A stretch of 64,000 nucleotides of DNA from Euptelea pleiosperma. Lineage: Eukaryota > Streptophyta > Magnoliopsida > Ranunculales > Eupteleaceae. Shown piece after piece: positions 13,101 through 28,000 of the stretch. The stretch spans positions 12,637,464 through 12,701,463 of the forward strand of contig CM068548.1 in the NCBI GenBank assembly GCA_035048495.1. Reading direction: 5' to 3'. How positions within the stretch are numbered: position 1 is the stretch's first letter; each line of letters begins with the position of its first letter. The translations under genes were made by a program, and so were the position numbers. The notes under the pieces were generated by a model that worked only from the letters and a program-made list of their open reading frames with translations, was not told the DNA's origin and made no database searches.

Positions 13101-16012
13101 TCTAATGAGCATGCTTCCTTAATGGAACATTCAGCCACTTGCTGTGTTTTCTGCCCTGAGATATTGTGTAGCAAACCTGGTTTTGACAGTTGGCAGGAAA
13201 CTCTTCCCTTGATTGATGGCACAAGTTTTTCCCTGGACGCCGAGTTACTTCAAGAGTTGTCGAAGATCATTTTGGTTGATGCCAAAGACCTATATTCGGT
13301 AAGGTTTCACTGGAAACATGAAGTATTCCGTTAATACTATGTTTAGATGATCGCTACTTTCATTGCAGCAGCTTAGCTTGAGAAGCTTTTCTCGTAATAT
13401 GATGTATATAAAACAGCTCTAAGCTGTCTCTATGATGTTTGTGTTATAGTGGGCATAAGTTCCTTTTTTCTCAAAAATGTATCTTAAAAAGTATATGCTC
13501 ATTCAAACTGTGTTTCATACTTAGTGGTTCTCACCTCTGCACAAATTATAACTCTTTTCTTTGACTGGAAATATGAGCCCGAGGTGAAACGGTTTTTGTG
13601 TGGGCAGCTCTTCTATTTGATTTCTGCTCTTCATGAATGTTGTTAGTTTCATATCAATCCAAAACAAAATGGTGTTACTGTCTTATTCCTTTAATATTAA
13701 GTCAGAAAATGATTAATTTATTGACCTGTTGATTCTCCAATTAGGATAAAGGTAAAAGAAAAGGTGTGGAACTGAGGTAAATAACTCTTTGTGACTTGGT
13801 GCAGTTGGCACAAGTTGCTTCTTCGAGCATGATCTCGACAATTAGACAAGCAACAGTAAAGTTGATTTTTTTTATTTCTTGATAGAAGTAAAAAACAATC
13901 TCAACACATGCCAGTGTTTCGATATTTGTGCAGATGCATTAAAGCATAATTTTACCATTAGTTACTTGATCAAAATATGTTTGTGGATGATCATTATATA
14001 CAAAAAATGTTCTCTTTATTTTTTCCCTTTCTTTCCCCAAAATACCCCAACCATTTATCTCCTTTGCCAAAAAGAACCTTTATCTTCTTCTTATTTATAC
14101 TAGTAAATATGATGTACATTACCTTATTACCAATGTACCATATAATAAAACATCAGTTAATTATTATATGATGTCCATGAAGCAAAAATTCCCTTTTTTT
14201 TTTTTATCATTTGAAGGCCTTTGTTAATTATTTCGGTATCATATTTCCATTTATTTGACTTGAATTCAGTGATGTATATTACTCATGTGGTATTGTCCCT
14301 CATTTTTGGTTGACCCAACAAGTAAAAAAAAGGGTTTATTTGTAGCAAGATAATGACGTTGATGATTGTGGTGTGTTGATGACTTATTTGGGAGTCTGTT
14401 GATTTCAATCTCTATTCTTCTCACATAAAGCTCAAGATTTTAAGAGTTTGGCTATCTAGCATTTTCCGTTTTTTACACTCTAAACGTAGTCACTTGAAAA
14501 TACTTACAGCTAAAGTTGCTCTGACAATATATGTCATATGTACTAATATAAAATTGCCTTCAAATAATTAAAAAAGAGAATTTTTGCTTCATGGACATCA
14601 TATAATAATTAACCAATGTTTTAAAAATCTTGCCTTGAGGTGATCTTTATGGTTCCTCTTTAAAAGAAGAGCTCCTAATTTCTTTTCTTATTTCTGTGGT
14701 TGATTCATTTATTTTTATTTTTATGGATTTGTAAAGCGTCTTATTAAACAAATTTGAGGTTTATGCCTCACACCGAGATTCATATATGCCTCACGTTTTT
14801 AAACCACCGCTGGTCATTATAATTTTATTTTCTTTGCTTATTGAGGAGTTCAAGAGGGTCCAACTTTATCAAACGCTCTCTCCCTAATTTGTTATTATCA
14901 CTTTGGTACTGTTACATAGTTAACCATATCTGCATATGCTTAATTGTGGTTGCACCTGGATACAAACTTGTTCATATTTTACAATCTTTTCCCCAAAAAG
15001 CCCCCTCTAATATGTTGATTTATTAAAATCTAAGGGTAATTTGTTTATACTATTGCTTGCGAGGGCATGTGCGATGGATGTGATTCACTAAAGAGAAAAA
15101 AATAAACTTCAATTAGATGATAAGAAGAAAAAGTGAAGACATCATCCTCCTTATAGGATACGAAATTTTTATGTGCTCATTGAAGGAAGCCCTAAGGTTG
15201 AAAATTGGCCCGATCAATTACTAATTTACTACTAACCATTATTGAGTTCTTTTATGTTTGAAAGCACGGTGGGTTTCAATCCTGGCTGGATAGGTCCTTC
15301 CTGCCCTTGGCGTATGGTGTGTGCAATTCATATGGACCATTGCTGAGACTTGAGACTCACTGTTTGGAGAAGTGTCATATATAGATGCTAGTACAAAAGT
15401 GAATTATAAGGTGTGACACAGATTTACATAATCATCGAGCACATGGTGCATCTTGAGCGTATAACATTTTGGGAAGCCTCATCCAGTCATCCTGAGGTGA
15501 GCCTCAAGGTGTAAACCTTAAAACTCGTTTAAAAGACTGGCCTACACTGTAAGTATCGTCAATCAGTTCGTTTTCGAACCTCAGACATTGCTCTTAGATT
15601 CAGTTGGGGTTCATATTGAAATGCCTCTTCATTTGTCCATTGTGGGAAATCTAAACTAAACATCACTGATTTTGGTATTTGAGATAGATTATTATCTCAA
15701 CTTTCTGGAGCATTGCTTGGTGTTCTATCTAATTTGTGCATTTTTTGGGGTCTGGAGTGTTGGAGGCACTTCAATGGTTTTAGTTTTCTTTTTAAGGAAG
15801 CCAGTTTCCTACCACGTGGTTCTGCATAGAAAGATGGTAAGTATCACATGCAAATGGTTGGTTTTTAAATCATAATCATCTGTCCTCCCATACGAGGTAT
15901 GTAAGAGTATATTGTGTTTTCAAATGAGGGTCTTCTATGATTATGATCATGCCCGTTTGCATATGTTTGTATGTTTGTAGCACCAACACGAGTGAAACTA
16001 TAGCAAATGTAA

Positions 16013-16066
<54 letters not shown>

Positions 16067-19000
16067 TGTATCTCTGATCCTCTACTTTTAGAATACATCT
16101 GTTCAAGCTGGTTTATACTCCCTTTCCTTTTTCCTTTAATGACAGGTTTTGTCAACCACTGCTGATCTTTTGGAATTTTCCTTGAACTTCTCATTAAAAT
16201 TCTCCTCAAGACCTCCTACAGATTTTTTACCACACCAGACAATTTTGTGGACATTGGATGCTTGGGCATCTGTTGATTTGGGTCAGAGTACATTCAATTT
16301 TGTTATTTTTCTTGCTTGTTTTTGTAGACCGTAGTCCTGTTGGTGGTTAATGATTTATACATTTTCTGTTTGTTACAGTGAATATGAAAGTTGCGAGTTT
16401 TATTCTTGAGATGTGGTTTAGGTGGCATTCATCTTTGTGGGCCTATTGCCCAGAGCCAGTGAAGGTACGTTATGAACCTAGCATGGTTTTGCGGGGAAGG
16501 CAATTTTTAATCAGATTCTTGTTTTATTATTTCCTTTTTCTTCTCATGCAGAACTTCTCGCTCATTGATGGCTGTGATACTCCGTTACCCTATATGCTCT
16601 TCCGGCCCACCAAAACTGCAACCCTTGACCAGATTCTGTAAGAATTTATTTATTGTAATTATGTAACGATTCTTTCCTTTTTGTTGATGTTGTAGTTCTC
16701 TCCTATGTTTCTCTTCTCCATTGAACATTTTCCTGCTTGATAAATTTTTCTTAGTGAGGTGGCAGACGTTTTAGATAGTACATATCTAAATTAAAGAATG
16801 CATCTCTTTCACTGATCCTGGTTGGGTATTATCATTGCACATGCTCAGTTCCTAATGACTTATTTATACTAATGAGAAATTTCCTCCCATTGTTTAGAGG
16901 TCTTCTACCTACATAACAATGTGGTGGTTTCATGCTATGTTGCTTGCGTTTATATGTTTAGATATCAGGATCGATAGTGTAGCAGTCATTGGCTAATATG
17001 ATATGTACCATCGATAGACATGTGAATTGACTGATACACATGCATCAGTTGATATTTGTTAAAATGACCTGAGTAGTTTAAAAGGAAACAAGTGATTAAT
17101 TTTTTGATAAGTTAATAACAGTTCATTATAAGTAAGACAGTAAATGATACGCTAATAGACTGATGACCAAAAAAGAGTTTAAAGTGATGTCAATGCATAA
17201 ACCAAGTCTGGTAACTATTGAGGTCATAGTTTGATAATAATGAACAAGGTTTAAAAAGGCTAGTTCGGGTACTGAGGTGGTTTGCCTCCAAAAGGCGAGG
17301 CGTAGCCTTGAGGCGTAAGCCTCATTTTAAAAAAAAAATTTGCCTGAAAAATTCTAAAAAGAGTATAATCAATTCTAGAAAAATTAGAAACAGCATACCA
17401 TGTGAAAAAAACAACTTAAATAAGCATAAAAGTTACTGAGGCTATAGCTTTTACCTTAGGAGTGACACTGTTGGGCACCCGGATTGAAAGCTTGAAGTTT
17501 CTATCAAATCTTAAAAAACATAAATCACATAACTAAATTACTAAATCTAAATAGTTAATAGGCTAAGTCTTCTAACAAAGCATTAATACTAACAAAATAA
17601 CTTCTTTTTGATAAGTAATACTAAAAAAGGTAGAACTAGGAAAATAGTTGAGCAAGTCTGTAATGCTTTGATTTTTTCCTTGAGTTTGATGAGTTTCATC
17701 ACAAGAAAACCATAGGGAGCGACGGAATCAAAATCAGAGGATATTTGAGCTCTCTATGAGAATTTCTTTCAAGTGGAGATAACTAGGGATGAAAGCTATT
17801 TTCGGGTTTCTCACAAAATAAAAGGTTTTATAGAACAATATTAAGACCTTTTAGGTCATTTTTATCATAAAAAATTATTGGGAGGGTATTTTGGAAAAAT
17901 GAGTGGAAAAAAGAAAAAAAGAAAAATAAAGGGTTACGGTTTTCGGGTTTTAACATGTAAAAGTGAGACTATATCCTCATGTGCGCCTCGAGGCTGTAGC
18001 CTCTGTGGATTGAGGCTAAGCCTCAGAAATGACCATTGAGGCTATAGCCTCAAGGCTGTTTTTTAGAGCCTCGAGGCGAGGCAAGCCTCAAGCTGTAGCC
18101 TCAGAAAGCCTGTTAAACCATGATAATGAATAGCCCTCTTAATGAATAATGTAAAAACAAGGTTTTCGGACAAGGCATTAAATTTCTATTATTTTGTGAA
18201 ATATATCTGTTTTGGCAGGGGTTGATAGGAAAGATAACTTACAGGTCGAAACCACATTATTTCGTGAATATTTGGCGAAATGAACAATAAGTGTCGATAA
18301 GTAGTAACTAGTAACATTGCAACCAAAACACTATAAAATTGCTTTCGGTAATGGTATTTCTATTGAACAAAATATTTCGATGAAATATAGGAAAACCCTT
18401 GTAATTTTTTTTTTTTGGGCAAAAATTTCAATCCTCACTCCAACTTAGACTAAATACGGCCATCTCACTTTGATTATTTATTTGATAAACTCCTTGTATC
18501 GATCAGTAAAGTGAAAACGATATTTGGGGATTTCTAAAAAGTTCAAGGTAAATTAAACAAGGTTTTTATAGTTTCGTGTTGGAAATAGAGTTTAGAGCTA
18601 TGTAACAAGGACACTGACACGGGTGTCGGTGTCCGACACGGATACAAGGTCTTCAACACGGCAACGTAAAAAATCCGATATGGAGACACATCCGTAGATA
18701 TATTTACTAAAATATAGTAATATATATGAATGCTTACACTTGTAAAAAAAATGTATGAATGCTTAAAATTATTATAAAATAACAAAAAGAGAAAATAAAG
18801 TAGAAAATATTTAGTAGTTTATTATTGTATGGGTCGGGCTCGGTGGACCCCCATTTTTGACGCCCATTTTGGGTGGTTGAAGAAGTGAAAGAAAAGAAAA
18901 CGAGGAGTTAGTCTTTTAAAGCCTTGGGTTCGATACATATCAATACACTTAAATTTGTTGTCAAGATGTGTAGAATAAAATCCCACAAATGACATGATAT

Positions 19001-22000
19001 GGACTATGTTACCCGGATACGGGACTGACACTGCGTGGATATGGCATTTACACTTAAAATGGAGGTATCCGACACGGATACGGCAACCATTTTGAAGTAT
19101 CCGGGTATCATAGGATATGGAGGTATTATTTTTGTTACACACCACGTCCATGCATATGACCGATAGTTAGAATCATGCTTATTTGCTGATTGCCACTTCA
19201 ATGGAATTCTTAGAGATATAGTTACTTCTTAGCTTGTTTGTTTTTGTGATTTTGGACTTCTATATTTCTCAATTTTTTATGTGCCTCCAATACAGGCAGG
19301 GTGCATTTCCTATCAAAGATTATGCTGTGCACTGTTTGAAGCTTAGAGTTGCTTCAGGAAATGTTTGGCAAGATTCTCCATCAGCGAGAGATTTACCTAG
19401 TAGTCTTTTCTCTGCTGCTCACTCTCTCTTCCAACAGGTATTACTTTTCTTATATGTCAGAAGATTTTTCCATCAATACGTGAGAATATATTAAAATTTC
19501 TTTTTATCAATGTTTAATGGTTACAGATCATATTTGCACACAAAAAATCATTCGAAGAAGATACTTATGTAGAGATCAAGTCAATTTTTTGTTCAATTCG
19601 GGGGAATCAAATTAAGGTATACCTCTTCCTCGTAAGAAAAATTGGAAGTATTCGTGTTTCAATTAGGGAATACTCAATAGATGAGGGATCTTTTATATGA
19701 CTCTTTTTCTGCATTCTATGATTTATTTTCTGGCTACCAGGCTGGTGGCCCTATTTTTTCACCAGTTTATGAACGTAAATACATCCATAAAGGAAATGTT
19801 TGTTGAAGTAAGCCTTACAGATTATGCTCCTGTAGATTTATGATATTAAGAAGTGTTCCTGTATTTAATGATCCTTTTCATATCTACTAAGTAACTGGTT
19901 TGTATTTCACTCCCTTAAGTGCTTCATACCCAATATCTTTTGAAAAATATCTTCTTTCTTTAATCATTCAAAGCGTGGTCATATTTTACTTTACCTGTCC
20001 AGAATTTCATCATTAGCCATGTAACTATATCTTAATTTGGTGACAGCAAGGAGAGCTCCAGGCCTTGAGGTCACTTATTGCATCATCAAGCCACTATAGG
20101 TTGACTTCATTAATGGATTCGTTTATTGACCCACTTCTCAGAGAACTATACCTCCAGCACTCTTCTCACGGTAAAGTGTAGGAATTCTGGTTATATTGTT
20201 TGTGCATGGTTGTTTGATGCTGTTTGGGCGTTAATTAAGTCATTCTTTATGCAGACTAATGCTATTCAACTTCTGGATACTTGCTTCTGTTAGACAGGGA
20301 AGCTTTGTGTGCTGATGAGCACGATTTTTGGTTTACTTTTCTTTGTAGGTTTTCTTTATAATCTTGGCTGTGCATGGTTACACATTGGCGGATTACGTTT
20401 CCATCTTTTGCTGAACCCGGATGATCTCGATCCAACCATGAAGTATTCTTTCAAGCATTCTCAGTTACAGGAAAAGATTTCTTTGCTTGAGCTTGAAATA
20501 AAGGTCTCTTTTGAAACTATATATACTCTCTTACTGTTCTGTCATATGTATTCAATTGTACACATCAGTAGCAATCAAAACCAGAGACTTTCAAAACATG
20601 CCTCTAATCTGTTTGTGCAATCAGAGATGCATCTATTCATGCATGCACATGAAACTGCATAATGTACTCATATACAATGTTAAGTACTCTCTTACTGTTC
20701 TGTCATATGTATTCAAGTGTACACAGCAGTAGAAATCAAAACCAGATACAGTCTAAACATGTCTCTAATCTGTTTGTGCAATCAGAGATTAATATTTTCA
20801 TACATGCACATAAAACTGCATGATGCGCACGTATACAAAAATTAATTTCTCAATCTCCTTCAGCATCTTGGCAAGCTGATGGAATGAGACATCTAAATGT
20901 GATGGAATGATACAATGCATGAATAATGATATTTCGTGATAGCTAAATTTGTACTACTTTTCAATGCTTAATTGAGCTAAAAAATGTGATGCTTGGTGAA
21001 ACACTACTACTTTAGTTACACATACTATAATAAACTTAATTTTATGGTATGAGATGATGCACATTCTGATGTATCATCTTGGTACCTTACTGGAATGAGA
21101 TGTACCAGCCCTGATATTCCAAGAAGGAATGATATTTTCATCCAAGTCACGAAGGAGATTAAGAGTATATATCTCTGTGAGATAAAGATCATTTTCCTAG
21201 AGCTAGAATGCTTAACGTCAAAGACATACTACAAAGCGGCTTGAGTCTATGATATCTAAGACATTCTACAAAGCGTCCAAGTCGTTGATGTCAAAGACAT
21301 ACTACATAGTGTCCAAGTCTTTGACATCAAAGACTTGTCGTAGATGCTAATTGAAGCAGTCAATCATGCAATGATGATCTTCAGCCACCACTATGTCATC
21401 TAGACAAACGAGAATTACAGTGGTCTACTGAGCACCCTGATGAACGAAGGCAATGGTTAGATTGGCATCCGTAAAAACCAAAGGAGATAACTATTCAGCT
21501 GAATCGATCAAACCATGCCTTAGGGTGACTGCTTCAACCATAAATAGCATTCTTGCGCTTGCAAACATAGCCATGGCAGGCGATAAATACTAATAATAGG
21601 CTCATATAGACTTCTTCATGCAAGTCTCCATGAAGAAAGGCATTCTTGACATCCAACTGTTGTATGTTCCCTTGTCAAATGGTAAAAATGGTTAAAAGGA
21701 AACGTAAAAAAAATGATCTAGGAAATTGAGGCAAAGTCCCAGAATAATGAAAATCAGCAATTTGAGTAAGACCCTTGGCAGCTGGATGGGCGTTAAGCCT
21801 CTGAATAGATCCATTTGGTTTAAATTTGAAGGTGTAGCCCATTTGCAACTGGTGGGACTTTTTTTTTCTTTTTTTTTTGGTGTGTGTTTTCTATGGGGAA
21901 GAGCAACTAGATTAGGTTTGATTCTTCTCAAGAACCTCCATCTCTTTTATTATCGCTCCTAGCCACTCAGGTTTTGATAATGCCTAAGCTAGAGATGATG

Positions 22001-25000
22001 GAGCCTTATGTCCAGTGAAAGCTGAGAGCAATAACCTGTATAAGAAACATGCTAAAAAGGAGGATGATTAGTACAAGAGTTCCTGCCTTTGTGGGTAGCA
22101 ATAGATAAGCTAAATGAGAATGAGTGTCAAAATCAAATGGAGGGTTAGATATTATATCTTGCAGCTGAGTTCAAGAGTTCGTAATGGTTTGGGTGGCTTT
22201 TCTTCATGGTCCTTTTCTTAATAGACTTTGAGTCGATAACCCTCATCTTCACCCAAAGGACTATTAGGCAATCAGCCAATGTGGGGCAAAAAATAGGAGG
22301 AAAACACGGTAAGGGAAACTCTTCAACCATGAAGAGGGGAAACCTTAACGTTGTCACTCATTAGAGAAGAAAGGAACAAGTTTAAAGAGAGGAATTTGTT
22401 ATAAGATGGAAGATAACGCATGTAAACTTTTTGAGTACTGGGATAACCCACAAAATTAATAAATTTATTGTATTCATAGAAGAATTATGATTATGGACAA
22501 AGCATACACACTTAAAATTTTGGAGCAATGGAAAACACGTATATATTTGGTTTTAACATCTTAAAAAGAATTTGACCATTTAAAATATGTGCAGGCATAT
22601 GATTTATGAGGGTAGCTTCATGTGCTTGAAAAGAGCTAAATGGTGGTGATTTCTCCACTCAACTACATTTTGTGAAGGTGTCTTAACAGTTGATGTTTGT
22701 TTTATAATGCCATGTTCCGGCAAAAATAGCTGAAAACTCCCCGTGGAATTATATTCTTTTGCGTTATTAGAACATATGATCTTTATATTTTGACCCAATT
22801 GAGTATGGATCATGAAATAAGAGGATTTGAATAGAGAAGGCAACTCATCTTAGGTTTTCATCAAGTAAACCCGTCTCGTGCATATATGAAATTGCCCATC
22901 GTTCTTAGTCTCATTAAATGGAGGATAATAAGTATGAACATGTTCGGAAAGTTGACAAGTTTCATATTGCAACACAATATAGAGTATATAAGTTTCAAAC
23001 TATGTCCTATGTGAGCATGGCTACATCTACTAAAGGATCATTGTGATGAAATGGCATCTATCAGGCCCCATACCGATCCTCTTCTTTGACTGAATGTCTG
23101 GAAGGTAATGATTGGGGAAGAAGGTTACACTGTAATTCGATTCAGGTGCTTCCTTGAATTGCCTTCCTCCTTTACACTCCACAGCTAGAGGGCGAATCAT
23201 TAGTGGCTTCTTCTGTTCTTCCTGTATACTTTCTCCTCCACTCTTACCTCTTGAATTGATGGGAGAAAGTTCTCGTCTGCAAACAAGCCTTCAACCATGA
23301 CCGAGAGGGCATCAACCTACTCCCAGCGCCCCTGCTTCCTTGAATTGATGATTCCCCAAATAGAAAGTTTCTGCTCTTGCCTCTTGAAGTAATACCGAGG
23401 TCTATATTGGTACTTGCTATTTGGTCGACGGAATGTGGTGGATTGCTTAAGATGAAAGAGATTTTTGGAATTTCTTCTTAAAGACATATCGTTTGTAAAA
23501 TTGTACTGCTGTCCTTTTGTGATAAATGTGTTCAGATAAGTCTTTCTCATTGTTTCCTTCTACATTAAGGTACTCCCAGACTCCCAGTTGCCATATTTGT
23601 TGACCAAATAAAGACGATTAGGTACTTCCCCAACTAGATTTAATAAATCAACTACATACGATTTCAGATCAACATTCCTGATTAATCCTCCCCTCTAACA
23701 TCCCTCCATACAAGATCGTGGCTCTCCTAATTGCCATGTACCCTTCAGAGACAACGTATTATCATCCACATTATACATCTTAGTTTTGTCATCCCAGCCA
23801 ACTCTTTAACGCTTGGTCCCGCCTTTTTTTTGCCTCCACCTCTCACTGGCCACATATCTGTTGGCTCATATACTTTAATTTGAAATTCTAAGTGGTTTGC
23901 TCCCTACATCTCAAAATTGTACTCCAGCTCAGATGGCAGTATAAATAACAAAAGTCGCCTCCCAATCTCCTCATCTTGACTAAGTTATGGTTCTCCATCC
24001 AAAGGTTCTAAACTCCAACTTCACCTAAACGCTCCCTACTGCTTTTTACGGATATGATAAAACAAGCATGGTAAAACACATAATTTATTATATCATAAAA
24101 GCAACAACCATTTAGAGCAACATAAGCAAGTTTAATATTGTGCGACATATACTGACGCAAGTACCTAAAGTACTTGGAATTTTTTTTAAGACAATGCATT
24201 GTCAAACTACACACACACACAAAATCTATTATAGTTTCAATAGTATGAATTTTACTGTTGAAGAGGGCAATATTATTATAATTTCTCTGCTTTCAAAATA
24301 TACGAAGTCTGAAAAGATTAAGCTCTAAAAAGCTACCAAATTCTCCAAAATGATATGTTTTTTTTCGCTTGTATCAAAGTTAACAGTAACTTCATAACAA
24401 ATTTTTATAATTAAAAATGTTAAAATTCGATGAATTACCCAAATTTTACTGTTCAAGTCGAATTACAGAATTTAATTTGTTGAATTTTTGGGTTTTTTTT
24501 TATAGTTTTTAATTAGATGTAAATTTCAAGTTGGTCCTTCAAAAATCAAACAAAATGGGAGAAATTTGCCGATTTTTTTCAAAATTTTAAATCATGCTTT
24601 AACCCATAGAAACCCAATCAGAGACTACCTCTGCCTCTGGTTCCGCACTTACAAAATGCCCTACCAAGTAGCTTCTTAAGAATGCCTCTCTCACCTGAAC
24701 CCATCAGCTGCTACCTTAGCACATGGGGCTCTGGCTACGAAAGTAACAGATGCATGACTAGTTCGTTGGCCAAGATCTCCATGCTGCAACGTCATTATAT
24801 GAAGGTTTAAATGCCATTATCGATCATTTTTGTTTCATTCTTGTAAAGCTCTAATGTTTGAAATCAAGCAATTCATCACTTGAAGTGTTTCCAAGTGATT
24901 AAAGTTATGTAATAGATAAACCAAAAATGCTAGTGGGAGCAACACTTACTTCAAACTCTCCTGCTACAAAGCGCCCGTACGGATCGACTAAAGAGTGAGA

Positions 25001-28000
25001 AAGAGTGGGAATCCTATCAACCCTGGATCCCAAATTAGAGGAAGATATCTCTTCAGCCATGACTTAAACACAAAGCTTAGGGAGAGAGAGACTTTAACAC
25101 AAAGATTGGTACATAGACTACCCTCGCAAATGGATATTTAAGACTACCATTAAGAAATGAACAATGAACTTTCTTAAACCCTTTTTCTCTTAAGTTTCAT
25201 GTTTGATAGGTTATCAGACCAGGTTCAATTTCTTACCATATTTCTTCTTATAGGTGCGACAAGAATGTGACTATTTAGCTGGAAGGTACTCAACAAAAGA
25301 CGATCACAAACAAAGAGCATGCTTGCTAGAGAAACTTGAAGTTGAGCAGAGCAGGTTACAAAGAAAGGTTGTGACAGCTTTATACTCAAATTGAAATCGT
25401 TTTCATTTTCATCTTCTATTTTTTGCTTCGATGATTGATAGATGGATCTTGAAGCATGTATATCTCTCTCCAATGCATCTTGTTTATATAGTTGTGAAAG
25501 TTATGTGAATGCACCTATATGAGAACAAGTTTTAACAACTTCCTACCTTCAAAAAAGACAAATATCTCATATTTTTCTTAAGGGAGATCCTTAAGAAAGT
25601 GAGAAGGCGGCACCTATTATCTATCCCAAGGATGATTCCCTTGGTGGATAGATTAGTCTTCTTTAGAGTAGTGGTGGAGGTGGACTAACATAGACCTATG
25701 TAACAAGGACACTGACACGGGTGTCGGTATCCGACACGGATACGAGTTGTCTGACATGGCAACCTAAAAAATACGATATGTGGACACGTCCGTACATATA
25801 TTAATTATAATATATTAATACATATGAATGCTTAAAATTATTAATAAAATAACAAAAATAGAAAATAAAGCAGAAAATATATATTAGTTTATTATTGTAT
25901 GGAGGATCGAACAAACCAACCCGCCTTTAGGAATCAATTTTATATTAAAAATTATTAAAATAAGGGGTGACACGGCCATAAGTGTCCAAATGTGTGTCGG
26001 GAAGTGTCGACACGTGTGTCCAAGTGTCGAGGTGTCTGACACGGCAAAATCCCTAAAAGTGAAGTGTCCTTGTTACATAGACATAGACCATATTTGTGTA
26101 TTTAATCTAACATTCTGACTTGATAGTCCACTATGAGTGGATTTAAAATTGTGAAACTTGCTTTTGACGGTCCAATATTTTAGTCGTTTGACAAAAGTGA
26201 TATTTTAGTCTTTTGACAAAACTTGTTCTGGTGCACAGGTCGTGTTCCGCCAGGAGCCTACCAAGTTTACCAAGTTAAAATCTGAGTGTGCCGATTTTCT
26301 AGGACTGATAATATCTTCTGCTGAAATGACAAAGAATCTTGGAGCCATGAATGTACCCCAGATGATTGATCACGCATGCAACTGGCAGGTAATAATAGAT
26401 AAAATTCAATACATGAACATCGTGTATCTGAGTTGTGCTCACTCTTCATTTTCCTCTAGTGAATGTTTTTCATTTAATTATTATTACTATTATTTATTTG
26501 TCATCTTTTACATCTCTGGTTTCTCAGGAGACAGCAACCTGCTTTATTAATCGATTATCGGATGAGTATGCTGCTTTTGTCGATATAATTCAACCAATTC
26601 AAGTTGCAGTATATGAAATGAAATTAGGCTTATCATTGGTTGTGTCAAGTGCTTTGGAGAAAGCATTTTTGGATAAGGTTGAGGAAGACAACATGGATCG
26701 TGTTCTGGTAGTATTCAAACTATTTTTCTTTTCTTTTTTTCTTTTTTTAATATTTTCAGTTGTCTCTCGGTGACTGATTCTTAGGATTGTGTGGCAGGAG
26801 ACAATCTATTCTTTCATGCAATTCCCTAGAGGTTGTGCAGATGAATCCATTTCTATTGAAGTCAACGGCAGGCAGGCAGAGTACCTATCCTCTGATCTAG
26901 ATGCTTCTGCAAAAATGTGGGCAATGGATTTGAATTTGCTGAAAAAGCTATGTGCTATTCCAAGAGATATAAGTCCTGATAACATGGTAGGCAACGCCTT
27001 GAATTTTTTTTCTTGCTTTACTAACTATGCTTTTCATGTCTCTATATTTTCATCTTTAGTAATGACATGATCACTTAGCATGCCCATTTTCACAATTCTT
27101 CAGTTTACTCAGGCTACTTTACTCATTTATGTAAATTCTTCAGTTTACTCAGGCTACTTTACTCATTTATGTATATGCTTTTTGGTTTCGGATATATATT
27201 GCAAATTATTTTGACCAAAACATTTCCCTTGGATCACAGGTTTCAGTGCTGCAATTACATGCTGCTCTTTATCATAATATTCTTGTTCGTGTTACACATT
27301 ATGTAGGCAATTCGCTACTCATGGATAGTACATCCTTCAAGGTAAGAATCTACCCCTAAAATGGATTTGAAATGGATAATTTCTTTATGAGAAAGATGGC
27401 CTCTCATATTACAGTGGTCCTTTGAATCAGTTCCTGAATGAGATATTTGACCAATTTGCAAGCCAGTGGATGGCTATGAAAGTTCAAACAAAAGCAAAAG
27501 CAGATGATGAAGCTCAAAACTACAAATTCAAGCCTCGTGCATTCAAGATAGAAGACATTTTGGAACTTGATATATCAACTCTAAGAAATTCTTTTCTAAT
27601 GAGAGTTTGTGTTTGGAATGGAAAGAATTGTTGGCAGATGAAGAACTTACTGAAATGGTACTGTTCTTATTCCTACATGTTGTGTCCTTTTTTAGTAATA
27701 TTTTTAGTTTATCTTCTAAAGAATCTTTTGTTCCATTCTGGAGGCTTCTGTAAAGGAACACGAAAATCTTGAGGAAGAATGGAACCTCATTCAGGAATCC
27801 ATTTTGAAGAACACGGTTCATATCCACAATCAATTATTTGGGTCAAGAAATCTTGTTGAATATGTAAGTTCCTTCTGTTGCTTTTCTGTCATGCGCACAT
27901 ATTCTTAATAGTACCATCTCCTTTGAGGCTTTGTAATTTGTGTAACCATTGTTCTCTGAATCTGAACTATGTACTCATGCGTTTGTTTTTAAATTTTGCA

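Noticed and set aside
27415..27430. Acceptor CAG at 27412-27414 as exon start
   Set aside because: In the phase required after 27341 it runs into TGA within nine codons; the acceptor at 27430 gives the conserved reading.
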